A stretch of DNA of 64,000 bases from Gracilaria domingensis (Eukaryota > Rhodophyta > Florideophyceae > Gracilariales > Gracilariaceae). The DNA lies in assembly GCA_022539475.1 (NCBI GenBank), contig VCMS01000108.1, forward strand, positions 124,001 through 188,000. The letters are read 5' to 3'. The notes below the pieces were generated by a model. The model was given only the letters and a program-made list of their open reading frames with translations, ran no database searches and had not been told where the DNA came from. Both the position numbers and the translations under genes were made by a program. This document shows, one piece after another, positions 20,071 through 30,200 of the stretch (its first letter is position 1; the number at the start of each line of letters is the position of its first letter).

Positions 20071-21106
20071 ATGTCGAACGGATACCTGAAGGATGAGGAG
20101 CTGTTAACGCTGTTGGAGGGGAAGGAGGAACCGCCGACGCCGTCACCAAGGCGGGAATAGGACGTGATTACGGCGGCTGGTCGGATGTCGCAGAAGAAAA
20201 AAGTGGCCGATGAAGGAAAGAATTGTGAGGCGAGGAGAGGGGATGGTGATAAGGTGGAGAAGGGGGTAGAATTGGAGGTGGAGGGGGTCGCAATGGAGAG
20301 AAGGGGTGCGGTGCATCTGAGTCAGTTAGAGGTTGGAGACCGGATAGAGAGTGGGGGGGGAGAGGGTGACACGAAGATGCGGTTTGCCGTGGAGATGAAG
20401 GCGAGGGTGGGGATGTTGGGGTTGGTAATGAAGGAGCGACTGGACGATGGCATTGTGGAGATTGTAACGGAAATAGGCGGTGTGGTGCTGAGTGGGGGTG
20501 GTAGTGGTGTTTCGGTTGAGGCGATTTCGAGCCTGCGGAATTCGTTATCGGTATTGGGAGTGGAGATGAGGAATCATGTGTATAGGATAGTGGAGTGTGC
20601 GGAAAGGGAGGTTGGAGAGTTGCGGGAGGAGAATAGGGTTCTGAACGAGAGGTTGGACGTGCTGGAGAAGGAGGTGAAGGAGCTGGGCAAGAGGCAAAGA
20701 TTGGTGGAAGAGGACACGGTGAAAGGAGGTGTGGAGGGAAAGACGGAGAAGGGAAGTGGGGGAAGGGTGGCGATGCAGAAGGGGTCCCCTGTGACACCGG
20801 AGACAAAGGGTGGTGGGGTTGGGGATGGGAAGAGCCGTCTGAAGAAGAGGCGTAAGGAGGTGAAGAAGGTGGTGGAGGAGGGGCCGCGGGAGGGAGTCGG
20901 GGCTCCGTTGTTGACTGGGTTTAAAAAGTGCGACAGAGGTAACGTGGACGGCGAAGGGGATTCTGAGGGGACAGGAGGAGAGAAGGATGGGAGGGATGTG
21001 AAGCCGTTTTGGGGCGAGGCGGGTATACGAGAATGTCGAGAGTTGCCCACCTGACTTCTACGAAATGACGTTTGCGGAGACGGAGAGGGAGCATGCGAAC
21101 GCGTGA
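20071..21106 (+). pseudogene. Purine-rich coiled-coil protein gene, interrupted (unrecognised)
   Basis: ATG 20071 (MSNGYLKDEELLTLLEGKEE) reads 29 codons to an in-frame TAG at 20158. The same frame then stays open to 21054. The middle is Gly/Glu/Lys-rich with a heptad coiled coil (REENRVLNERLDVLEKEV near 20620-20680) and a basic stretch KSRLKKRRKEVKK. Near 21020 a +1 shift gives a sensible acidic tail (VYENVESCPPDFYEMTF ... ERE) ending TGA at 21104-21106. About 340 codons in total. The plus strand is strongly purine-biased for about 1 kb. No family recognised; it may be a gag-like or ORF1-like protein of another element. The minus-strand Pro/Ser frames are low-complexity shadows. Confidence 0.45.
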
Positions 21107-21469
21107 TGGGCGAAAAATGGGTAAAGAGTGGGGGTGATATGGAATGGGAAGAAATGATGGGATGATTGAGGTGGGATGAGTTGCGATTGGCATTGCAACA
21201 TGGGAGAAAATGGAAACGCAAACTAGCACGAGCGCAGTTTTGAGAGAGGGTCGCGGAAAAGAGGGGATGGGGTCGTGCGGCGAAGTAGAACCTCTACAAA
21301 ACCTAGGAGACCGAAGAATTAAACTGCGCGAGATGGAATTTAATATTCCAAAATTTCTTAATTTTTTGAGTGCCAGCCTCTGCCACCCCCTCGCGCGCCC
21401 CAAATAGCCCAAAAACCAGCCTACTTTCCAAATCGAACAGACTATATTCCACTTTGCAGAACACAGACG
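21107..21469. other. Junction region, nothing recognised
   Basis: Between the coiled-coil ORF and the point (about 21470) where element 2 integrase homology starts abruptly. No LTR or target duplication was found, so element 2 is 5'-truncated here by deletion or rearrangement. Confidence 0.35.
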
Positions 21470-23190
21470 GTAGAACACCTAGCCTTTGTCAGGAAAGAAT
21501 GTTATAACCCTGAAAAGGAGAGGCGTCACAAGCTTTCATCCATCGCCAACGGCCTATACCGCGTTATCACCGTGAATCAGGACACAGTCGTATTGGAAGT
21601 TGGTATCGCTCATGAGCGTTTTTCCCGCGATTGCCTTGTAAAGGGCCCGACCGTTCATACGGAAGTCGTTTAGGATGCACAGCAAGAAGCTGGACAGGCA
21701 GAGAACCGAGAAACCTCGTCGCAGAACGCTACACCCACTGGGGAGCTCCCTCACTTAACAAGGGGTCTCGCAGAAGTACCGATTATATCGTCGCAAGCCG
21801 AGTTATCGGAACACCCACTGTTGGTGAAATCACGTTTCACAGCGTCAACTGTACCGTCAACAGACGTGATGACTGCTCTTCGTAACGTTCCAGCTATGGA
21901 GGGGGAGGGGGACTCACGCGTCGTCGCGGAAGAAGAATCACCTGTGTCACCGTCGCAGACATCCCGTGGTTCACGGAAGAGTAGGGAAGAAGAGGCAGAG
22001 TGGCCTCAGGACACCGCCGAAGACGTAGTTGCTACGGATGACGCTGATAGTGAGAAGAACCGCCCGCTGTCGCGTGTGGAAGTCGAGAAGGATGAGCCGC
22101 AGTCGGTCGCTGTCGCGCAGAACTCTGCGGAAGATACGCAACCTTTCCCGAAGGATAGCGACCTTCGAGAAGGACGCCGCACGCAACGAACGGACTCAAG
22201 GTTGTCCCGGAATACTGGTAATGCTCACCCATACGGGGAATTGTCGCCGGAACACGCGCCCATCGTCACAAGGACGCAGCACGCGGAGCATGCTCTCGTT
22301 CGCAAAACTTTCCACGGCAAGGCCGGAAGTTGATCAAGAACACCCGACTTCTCGGCAGAGCAAGGCTACAGCGAAGCTGGATACTGTATCACGAAGTACT
22401 TCGGACGCGCGTTCGTTGCAAACCGTCGCTGGCGACGGCTGCGAACCGCCTTCGCAGGCGCACGCAAAGGAAGTCATGGCAGATCCCGGTGTCCTTTACA
22501 CTGCGGAGCAGGAAGAAGAGAAGGCGCTGGCTGAAGCGAAGACCAAGCACCCGGGTTCGGGTAGTGGTAGTGTACCGTTGTAACCAACCGTGGGGAAGTC
22601 GCAAGTCGCACGTCATAACGTTCCAACAAGCCATGACGGCGCACCGCTCGTTGGAGATACGGATTACAGCCCTGATTTAGGGATGACGCATATTGCTGCC
22701 GCAGGAACGCCTGCTCACCACAAATCTCGTGGCGCGCAACGCACGCCACACAGTGGGCCAATCATAGAGCGTGGCAGCGCCACCACCGCGAAACGTCGCC
22801 TGTCCGCAGGTGAACCGGCACGTGGCGTGGGAAAAAGTCCGCCTCCGCGTCCGCCATCACCACCGAGACGAGAATTCCCGCATGAACTAGCCGTTCGCGG
22901 ACCGGCCGAAGCGGCGAAGCTGCTTAGGAACACCTGGAGTCGGAAAGTGGACACTCAACAGAGGACACACTTACCGCCAAAGGCGTCAGCTCATCATCAC
23001 AGCAGCGCTGGTACCGAAGTCACGGAACCGCCGCAGCGCGCTGACGACCCTTCGCAGGAAGAGCTCGAACGGGGCGTATACTCGAAAGATTTTGTCCTAG
23101 AACACATCTTGGGGCACAGTTGGAACCCGAAGGGGTATGTTCAGTACCAAGTACGTTGGTATGGCTATCCGACGTCGCACTAACACGGCG
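21470..23190 (+). pseudogene. Element 2 integrase C-terminus, linker and chromodomain
   Basis: Starts EHLAFVRKECYNPEKERRHK, matching the corresponding element 1 integrase segment. It continues through the GPY/F-type ANGLYRVITVNQDTVVLEVG to a TAG near 21670, then a disordered linker in the same frame with GELPHLTRGLAEVPIISSQA and SRFTASTVPSTDVMT. After a frame change the chromodomain reads YSKDFVLEHILGHSWNPKGY and then VQYQVRWYGYP, and stops before its end (23181). Strongly homologous to element 1 pol but decayed. Confidence 0.85.
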
Positions 23191-23716
23191 TTGGCGGCTA
23201 ACCTACACCAGGAAATGTGCGGTTAACACACGTCGTTGGAGACGGAGGCTTGTCGCGTACCGCGCACGAACGGTCCTACGAACTACGACCATCATTCGAG
23301 GAGAGCTGCGACCTCCAGAGAAGTAAAGTACCGCCACTCGCGTGGCAAAGATACATCTGTGAAGAGAAAAGTTGACGTTCGAACAGTTATGCCCTCAGGA
23401 AGAGGAGAAGTTAAGAACCTCTCGTAAGAGGAAGAAGACTCAATGAAGAGAAAATGGAAACTCAGAAGAGAAAGAAGCAGTAGTAGGAGGAAGATGAACT
23501 CGTAAGAGGAAGGACCACTCGTAAGAGGAAGATCACCCCGGAAGGGAGAAGTTAAGAAGTATACACCTTGGCAGAAGGGAAGAAGTCTGGAGATCAAGAG
23601 AAGTTCATAGTTTTACTGGTCGTTGTTACTAGGTTGTGGCTCGCTAGTCGAGCACACAACGGCGAAGTTATTGGGTATCAGCTAGGAAGGGCTCCTTGGA
23701 GGGAAAGCTGCCCGAG
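23191..23716. other. Purine-rich spacer with CTCGTAAGAGGAAG repeats
   Basis: Lies between the converging 3' ends of element 2 pol and its antisense gene. CTCGTAAGAGGAAG occurs at 23421-23434, 23499-23512 and 23518-23531 within a GA-rich stretch (23330-23600). Counterpart of 10656-11078 in element 1. Confidence 0.6.
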
Positions 23717-25378
23717 TTACTCGGATTCTTGCTGGTCTTCCATACTCGCAAGCTGCGCTATCAGCGCGTCGCGCATCTGCGAGACGTCGCCAGATGCCGC
23801 GTCGGAGAGACCAGCCTCGCTGAGGAACTGAGCAATCACGGCAGCCCGTCCTTCGTTGCAGAGTCCCGCGTTCACGGCTTCGTTCGGCGTAGCTGACGCC
23901 GTCACCGCAGGCGAAGCAACAGTCTCCGCTGGAGTTGGGACCGCCACAGGCGTAAGAATCGGAGCTACTACGGGCCCAGGAACCGCTAGAGGCGCAGAAG
24001 GAACATTCACCGGAGTCGGGAGGGCCGCTTTAGCACTCGCTTGGGGACCTGGCACTGCTGGAGCAGGTACTGCACCCTCCACAGGAGCTACCGCGAAGTC
24101 GTCATCGCCGTACTCGTCACCGTCATCGGGAGCATCATCAACCATGATGTTCTGATCCCCAACAGGGTGAGAGAATTCATCAGTTAGGATGAAGCCCGTA
24201 GGGTGCCCCGGAGGGATGACTCGCTCGGCATCCGGAAGAAGTTCCGCCTTGGCGTTAGTAGTCGGCACCCGTGTCCAGGGGTCGTAATAGATGTAATCAT
24301 GGGACAGTGGGGACCTGCGACCCGGAGACCGGTCAATGGCGAGGTCGCCTTCGGCTCGCGCGCTTTGCGAACGAGGAACCTGGTTCCAGTCGACTCCTTC
24401 AATCACTCGCAAGAGGGACATCACTTCCGAGAAATTTCCATTACCGCCAAGAGGGATATTGAGATCCAAGGTTTGCATTAGTTGCCGCAAGCGCGGGGGA
24501 ATGAACCACAGTCGATACTGGTCATACACGTCGTTGCGGAGATACACCGCTTTTCGCGCCGCCCATTCCGTGAGGACGACGCTCCACCACCCCGCAAACG
24601 AGTTTGTCACCAGCCTACTGCCTAAATATGTGAGACAGGGTGGGAGTTCCACGTCACAACCACGGCAGACTTCCACCGACGCCCCCACAAACGGGAGAGG
24701 AACGTATCTCCCACGCATGTGGCGCGGACGGATCCGGTTTGACTCCGTGTTTTGATACGGGATAGGGTAACCCCATCGGAATCGGGCACGTCGCTCGGGA
24801 TGGATCATCGTTTGAAGGTAGTTGGACCGCGGCAAGCAGGGAAGATATCGAAATTCAGCAGGCAGGAGCGGACGGGTCCAGCACAGGAGATCTTGGTGAA
24901 CGGGGACGTTCTGGTAACGCTCCACCACAGCGGCAAGCCGGGCAAGATTCACTCCGTACTGAATTTCGCCGAGTATTCGGAAGAAGGACACGTCAAAACG
25001 GAAGTTCACTGGAATGGAGAGCTCTGAGTATGTGCGAAACATTTGCATGTGCGCTACGCGAACCATGGCCGGTCGAGCGGAGTTGTGGCACTGACCACGA
25101 TAGTAAACGAGCGCGTTGGTAGGCACGGTAATCCGGTAATGCCAGTCGAACGTCACCGTCATCCAGACGTGCACTCCGCCTGGGAGGTGACCGCTACCAT
25201 CGTCATAAACCTGAACGAGGGAACGGTTGGTCACGCCTCGCGGATAAAACCAAGGAGCCCGTAGGAACGCTGTAGGATTGCTGCGAGGGTCGAAGTTGTC
25301 GAGTTCGTCATATGACGCCCAAGCGCCCGCATGCGGATTGACTACCAGTTGGACCGGGACAGCAGGAGCGATCCAGTT
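23717..25378 (-). CDS. Antisense accessory ORF of element 2 (aORF2), function unknown
   Basis: Not recognised as any known family. About 553 codons are open from a TAG at 25379-25381 down to 23717; homology to aORF1 is visible across the whole stretch. Shared landmarks: WASYDELDNFDPRSNPTAF, LRAPWFYPRG, GSGHLPGGVHVWMTVTFDW, RTYSELSIP, GEIQYGVNLARLA, LCWTRPLLPAEFRYLP, RWGYPIPYQNTESNR, EVCRGCDVELPPC, YDQYRLWFIPPRLR, GNFSEVMSLLRVIEGVDW, DYIYYDPWTR, a Pro/Ala-rich linker and the terminal AAVIAQFLSEAG. The original protein began further upstream: Gln/Pro-rich sequence continues in the same frame to about 25660 but carries two stops (25379 and one near 25570). No ATG near the start of the open part; the first likely in-frame initiator is a GTG at 25234. 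No signal peptide or membrane segment seen. The long intact core in an otherwise decayed element implies selection before inactivation. Confidence 0.8.
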   Translation of the reverse strand, partial: NWIAPAVPVQLVVNPHAGAWASYDELDNFDPRSNPTAFLRAPWFYPRGVTNRSLVQVYDDGSGHLPGGVHVWMTVTFDWHYRITVPTNALVYYRGQCHNSARPAMVRVAHMQMFRTYSELSIPVNFRFDVSFFRILGEIQYGVNLARLAAVVERYQNVPVHQDLLCWTRPLLPAEFRYLPCLPRSNYLQTMIHPERRARFRWGYPIPYQNTESNRIRPRHMRGRYVPLPFVGASVEVCRGCDVELPPCLTYLGSRLVTNSFAGWWSVVLTEWAARKAVYLRNDVYDQYRLWFIPPRLRQLMQTLDLNIPLGGNGNFSEVMSLLRVIEGVDWNQVPRSQSARAEGDLAIDRSPGRRSPLSHDYIYYDPWTRVPTTNAKAELLPDAERVIPPGHPTGFILTDEFSHPVGDQNIMVDDAPDDGDEYGDDDFAVAPVEGAVPAPAVPGPQASAKAALPTPVNVPSAPLAVPGPVVAPILTPVAVPTPAETVASPAVTASATPNEAVNAGLCNEGRAAVIAQFLSEAGLSDAASGDVSQMRDALIAQLASMEDQQESE

Positions 25379-25381
25379 CTA

Positions 25382-25849
25382 CTGCGATACAGTCGCCGGA
25401 GGCGGAAGTTGACCACCGGTCTGGAGAAGCGGCGCTGTGTGAAATCCCGGATTGACCGGTTGAGGAAACGGAACACCAGCGGAAGATTGCTGTGTTGGAG
25501 GCACTCCAGAAGAGGAAGGGTGTGAAGCTTCCACGAGACCCCCAAAGTATTGGTAATAAGGCCCGCCAGGTGGTTAATTGCTACCCTGACTCGAGGTCAG
25601 CATCGCAGAAGCGGAGCGCCGAAATGAAACAGGCGGAAAGGGAGGAGGAAACCGTGAACGCAAAAATCAACGAAAAGGTGTCGGTGGAGAGACAACCGTT
25701 GTGTGCGTGAGGATTGAGCGAACTCAGTAGTTGTAAACAGAAATCGGAGAGGCCCGATTGAAAGTTGCCATGGCAAGGTCTTAAGTACACTCCAGAGAAG
25801 ATGAAGGATTACGCTTGCGGGGTCGTTGCGCAACCTATGGAGGGAGAGA
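25382..25849 (-). promoter_or_regulatory. Decayed 5' part and promoter region of aORF2
   Basis: On the minus strand from the LTR edge, CTCCCTCCAT, then CGACCCCGCAAGCGTAATCC, then TTCATCTTCTCTGGAGTGTA aligns with the element 1 region carrying the TATA box. At the TATA position element 2 has GTACTTAAG instead of TATAAATA. Gln/Pro-rich coding remnants follow toward 25379. Confidence 0.5.
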
Positions 25850-26659
25850 TGTAGTGCACCGCGTTCCCTGGAAGCTAGTCTCTATCGCAATTCATATTAT
25901 ACGCGGCGATTCCAAGAAATGGTGACTCTTAATATGAAGAACTGGTAAGATTCACCCATTCTTGGGTGTATTACATACTTGAAATAGTAGATATGATGTG
26001 CAAGACAAAGCCGGTGTCACACACTTGTAAAAAGTTTGCACCCATTCTTCGGAGTATTTAGATATTTATTGTAGAATATCTAATGCACCAAATTTACAGT
26101 AGGTCAACCGGCTGCAATATTTAGCCGGTTGATCTCAAACCAGTGTTGGGGAAGTAAACGGAACAACCGAGTGCTCGGCTCTGATCATACACCCTTGGTG
26201 TACAGTAACCTTCATCGGAAAAACTCGCACCTTGTGTAGGGAGCATCATCCGCCTCGAGACAACTCAGACAGTACTAAAGCTATTGCATGTTTCTTTTTG
26301 TGTGTATTTTTCGCATTTCTGGTTCTTTTCGACAGGTATTGCGTGTGCGCGTTCTGGTATTTACCTTGATTTGGCGCGACCACTCACGGAGCTTCTTTCC
26401 GCTACTGCGGGCCGTTTCCAACCTCGTGAGCGTACTTACGCACTAGTGTGACGTCATTTCTGAAATTATCGTGTTTGTCCTACAGCTGAACGCGTCTTCT
26501 TTGCTGCTTCGTTCTGTCCGACATCCGGAAAAGTTGACCCCGGAGTTACGTACGGCCTAGCCGTGTAATGCTGTGAGGGCGCGCTACTGTTGCGCAACTC
26601 TAAAAGAGAGAGGTCTGAACCGCCTTTGTCTGTCATTTCCATCGATGGGTTTTGCACCA
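25850..26659 (+). repeat. Element 2 3' LTR
   Basis: 810 bp. Starts TGTAGTGCACCGCGTT (compare TGTAGAGCAACGCGTT in element 1, minus strand) directly after a polypurine tract and ends GGGTTTTGCACCACA, the same end as element 1. Internal similarity includes TTTAGATATTTA, GTGTTGG..AAGTAAACG and TTGTGTGTATTTT. Confidence 0.8.
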
Positions 26660-28200
26660 CAGCATCGTCAGTTTCACGGCAGGAAATAAAACGAACCGTA
26701 CGCGACAGTCTATTCACCCATGTGGAAATGGCATCAAAGCCTTGCGCTGTCCGAGGCAGTTTGAAAATATAATCGGTAGCCCACTGCCGTGTAAGAAGCG
26801 ACAGAGGCCTAGAAACATTCAAACGTTTTCCTTTAGCGTCCTTGTTCTATTGGCAAACTATACATCCATCACAATAGCGTTGAACGTCCTTTTTCTTGTG
26901 AGTCCAATGAAGCAATTGAAGCTCTCGTAATGTTTTGGTAAAGACAAAGTGCCTACCTTTCTTCACTTTATGGGCCACTTCCAAAACAGCAAGTGCACCT
27001 TGGTACGTAAAGCCTGTTTTCCTAATAAAAAAGCCCGTCCTCACAGCGAAATGAAGGTCGAAAAGTTTCGAGCCGGTTTTTGAGCCTTTCGAGATTCTGA
27101 AGTGCCTTTGCAGCTCGCGTAGAATCGGGCCGACGCTTTGACCGCTCTGACAATCCCCAATTATCTCTTAGAAAACGGTTAAGAGTCAAAGCTCGGCACT
27201 CAGCCTCAACAGCTTGCAGCGAAATTAATGGAGGAATCTGTAAGAACATGTCCCCGAAAACATGTTATCGGCCGGGCTGTAAACAAACGTCACAAATGTT
27301 GAACGAAGGTTATAATTGTAGCCGTCTTGCTTCCCTTCAGTTGAATTTCTTCTTCGAAGTGAAGTTTTTCACCATCTGATTGTCAATTAGCACATCAAAT
27401 GTGTTTTCTTCAAGATAGCAAGGGAAGCGTCAAAAAGAGAAAACGTATTCCAGCAGTTCTCGTTCATTCGTGGTATCGTTCTGCTCTGCAGGACTCATTT
27501 TTCTAGACATGTACGTGACAACTCTGTCATTATCACTATTGTTCAGTTGAGTCACCGTAGAGCTTACAGCATATTGAGATGTATCAATATTGAGGGGAAA
27601 CCGTTTTGACTAATCTGAGGGAATCAATATTGGTGAAGTTGTCAAGACCTGCTTCGATTCGTTAAAAACCTCTTGAGCGCTATCATCCCAAGCACTGAGA
27701 ACCTTAATTTTCTGCATCAAGGAACAGAGTGACGCTGTTCGACTCGAAAATCCTTTTACAAAGCGTCGGAAAAACTGATCTAATCCCAGGAAACTTTGTT
27801 ACTCTGTCAAACTGCGTGGTTTTGGCCAATTCTGGACGAGTTTATCCTTTGCAGGTTTTACACGCAGCTCTTCCTCGCTGACCTCCAATCCTAGGGATTC
27901 TGTTTTTTTCTTCATAAAAGAACACTTTTTCGGTTAAGCGTAGAGCTGATGGTGATGCAGCCGCTGTAGAACTGGACGAATATGCTGAACATGTTCTTCT
28001 CGGGTTGCGCTACTTATTAGGAGGTGGGCAATATAGACTACCAGAAAGCGGTCAAAGTAGTAATGTAGCACTCTATTCATGAGTCTGAAAGGTTGCAGGA
28101 GCATCAAGCGGGTTGATCAAGGAGACGGAGAAATCGTGAGCGACCGCAAGCTCATACGGTTCTCGCGGGGAGAATTGCACGTGTGTCACGGCCTGGTCGT
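26660..28200 (-). mobile_element. Old Ty3/gypsy remnant (RT, RNase H, integrase), truncated by element 2
   Basis: Minus strand, many stops and shifts. From 28170 downward: a DAPATFQ match to the RT LTNAPATFQ motif; the RT palm remnant FDRFLVVYIAHLLISS; EEHVQHIRPVLQRLHHHQLY; a connection region QNWPKPRSLTE, then SFLGLDQFFRRFVKGFSSRT; an RNase H part VVTYMSRKMSPAEQNDTTNE near 27500; and an integrase zinc module LLHWTHKKKDVQRYCDGCIV then CQ near 26850-26900. The catalytic-domain start QWATDYIFKLPRTAQGFDA ends at 26660 against the element 2 LTR. A lineage different from elements 1 and 2. Confidence 0.8.
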
Positions 28201-28651
28201 GGCGATGTGCCGCCACTTTCTGAACGTGCTTCCATTTGGTAAGCTGTCGCGGTTAGCCAATTGCACGCGGGGCGTCTTTTTCTGCACCGGCAACGGAAGG
28301 AAAGACTCGGCCATGCTCTCGAGGGCTGCTGACCACGCCCTTAGCGGGCGCACCGCTGCACTGGACTCCGGTGACCAGAGGAATCAAAGATGGCGAGCGG
28401 CACGACGGCGAAGCCCCGAGTCTTCCGTTGTGCACGTGATCCAGATCAAAATACATAAATGGATCGCCGGATGCAGAGACAGTTTCCGCCAAAACCAAAC
28501 GCACCGTATGCAAACAAAAGCGCAGCCGGAGGCACCGCGCCTCCGCCCCGAGAGAAGGCACTCGACGACCGCGACCTCACACTAGCAGCGCCGCTCTCCT
28601 CCACGTTCCCGGCCAACAGCCCTGACAACAGCTCCCGCCGCGTAGCCCCCC
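28201..28651. other. GC-rich 5' region of the RPA1N-GS gene copy
   Basis: Base composition changes sharply from the AT-rich gypsy remnant to GC-rich sequence at about 28230. A long plus-strand frame starting 28459 overlaps this region and the GS gene but is a shadow without homology. A weak TATA-like word ACATAAATGG lies at 28452-28461. Confidence 0.35.
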
Positions 28652-30200
28652 ATGTCTCACCAGATGCAACTGGACACACGGCGCTATCGCCGAGATTCAC
28701 CGCACCGGGAAGGCCATGGGCGAGCCGCTGCTGCAGGTGGTCGACTTCAGGCCCATCGCGCCTGCCAACGCCGCTAACGGCAACACCCCTCGCTATCGCT
28801 TCTGTCTCAGCGATGGCGTCCACTTCATGCAGGCCATCTCCGCCTCGCAGCTCACCAACCTCATCACCGATGGCCATCTCAAGTCGCTGTCGCTCGTTCA
28901 CGTCAAGGATTTCATCAGTAACAACATCAAGAACCAGTGCATCCTCATCGTGCTCAACCTCACCGTGGTTTCGCAGATGCCCAACAAGATTGGAAACCCG
29001 GTAAACGCTTATGCCGCGCTCGGTCAGCATCAGAGTCAACCAACCGCGCGGCCCAATCCGTTCTCGCGCTCGCTTGGCGGCCGTCGCGCCGTCGCCCCCG
29101 CTTCTGCGCCGCGCGCCTCCGTGAGCGCTGCCTTCGGCCCGAATACAGAGCTCGGCGGTCTGCTATCGCTGCCGCTCCCGGACTCCGTCGTGCAGGCCGA
29201 GTACGTCTGGCTGGACGGCTTCTTCAAGCTCAGATCGAAGGGCCGCACCGTCGACGCCGGCATCACCGATCCCGCCGACCTTCCGGAATGGAACTACGAC
29301 GGCTCCTCCACTGGCCAGGCTCCCGGCGATAACTCGGAGGTCATTCTCAAGCCCAAGGCCATCTACAAGGACCCGTTCCGCGGCGGCGCTAACATTCTCG
29401 TCATGTGCGACATGTACACCCCGGATGGCGATCCGATTGAAACCAACACCCGCGCCGGTTGCGAAACCGTCATGAGCAAGGCCAAGGACTCCGTGCCGTG
29501 GTTCGGGCTGGAGCAGGAGTACTTCCTGTTTGATCCCAAGACCAACAAACCGCTTGGTTTCCCGGCAGAGGGTCAGCCCGCTCCCCAGGGCCCGTACTAC
29601 TGCGGAGTTGGCGCTGAGAATGCGTTCGGCAGGGAGATCGCCGATGCTGCCTGGCGTGCTCAGCTCTACGCCGGCCTCAAAGTTGGTGGCATCAACGCCG
29701 AGGTTGCTCCTGGACAATGGGGGTTCCAGGTCGGTCCCTGTGTCGGTATTGAAGAGGGCGACACGATGTGGATGGCGCGCTACATTTTAGAGAGAGTAGC
29801 AGAAATTGCCGGCGTCATTGTCAACTATGAACCCAAGCCCATCACCGGTGATTGAAACGGCTCTGGATGCCACACTAACTTCTCCACCAAGGCCATGCGC
29901 GAAGATGGCGGCTATGAGAAGGCCATTTTGCCGGCGATGGTTCCCATGGAGAAAAATGCTCAAGAACACATCAAGGAGTACGGAAAGGGCAATGACCAAC
30001 GCCTCACTGGAAAGCATGAGACCGCTCCGATTGACGAATTCCGCTGGGGTGTGGCTGATCGTGGTGCCTCAGTTCGTGTGGGAGCCAACGTTGCCAAAGA
30101 AGGGAAGGGATACTTTGAGGATCGCCGCCCGGCTGCGAACTGCGATCCTTACATAGTTACTAAAATGCTTGTGAAGACAGTTTGCAACGTGTCTGAATAG
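28652..30200 (+). pseudogene. RPA1 N-domain / glutamine synthetase fusion, disabled copy
   Basis: The first ~115 codons encode a replication protein A 70-kDa N-domain (RPA70N, a protein-interaction OB fold): [63 protein letters not shown] and the diagnostic [10 protein letters not shown] Ser/Pro/Ala linker follows (28999-29150) and then a full GSII from [18 protein letters not shown]. The likely start ATG 28652 (MSHQMQL) is one base out of frame with GAIAEI, so there is a frameshift near 28672; ATG 28716 is the next in-frame start and lacks the first RPA strand. GS carries two lethal changes relative to copy A: QWEFQ to QWGFQ (codon 29721, a metal-ligand Glu) and GDWNG to a TGA at 29853-29855. 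The frame continues after the stop to 30200. A clear pseudogene of a chimeric gene. Confidence 0.85.

Larger units (their letters stand above)
21470..26659 (+). mobile_element. Element 2: 3' half of a related gypsy chromovirus with antisense gene
   Basis: Oriented opposite to element 1. Contains the integrase GPY/F end, linker, partial chromodomain, purine-rich spacer, the antisense gene (minus strand), a polypurine tract (GGAGGGAGAGA at 25839-25849) and the 3' LTR (25850-26659). Everything upstream of the integrase C-terminus is missing. The LTR ends exactly where an older gypsy integrase remnant resumes (26660), so element 2 was inserted into that remnant. Confidence 0.85.

Noticed and set aside
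20168-21221. Long Pro/Ser-rich minus-strand frames
   Set aside because: Low-complexity mirror of the purine-rich plus strand; the plus strand has a better start, a coiled coil and a sensible tail.
26466-26659. Continuation of the gypsy integrase frame to 26466
   Set aside because: This part is the element 2 LTR read in reverse; integrase homology stops at 26660.
28459-29004. Long plus-strand frame overlapping the RPA1N-GS 5' part
   Set aside because: It runs in a different frame from the clear RPA70N homology and has no recognisable domain; GC-rich shadow.
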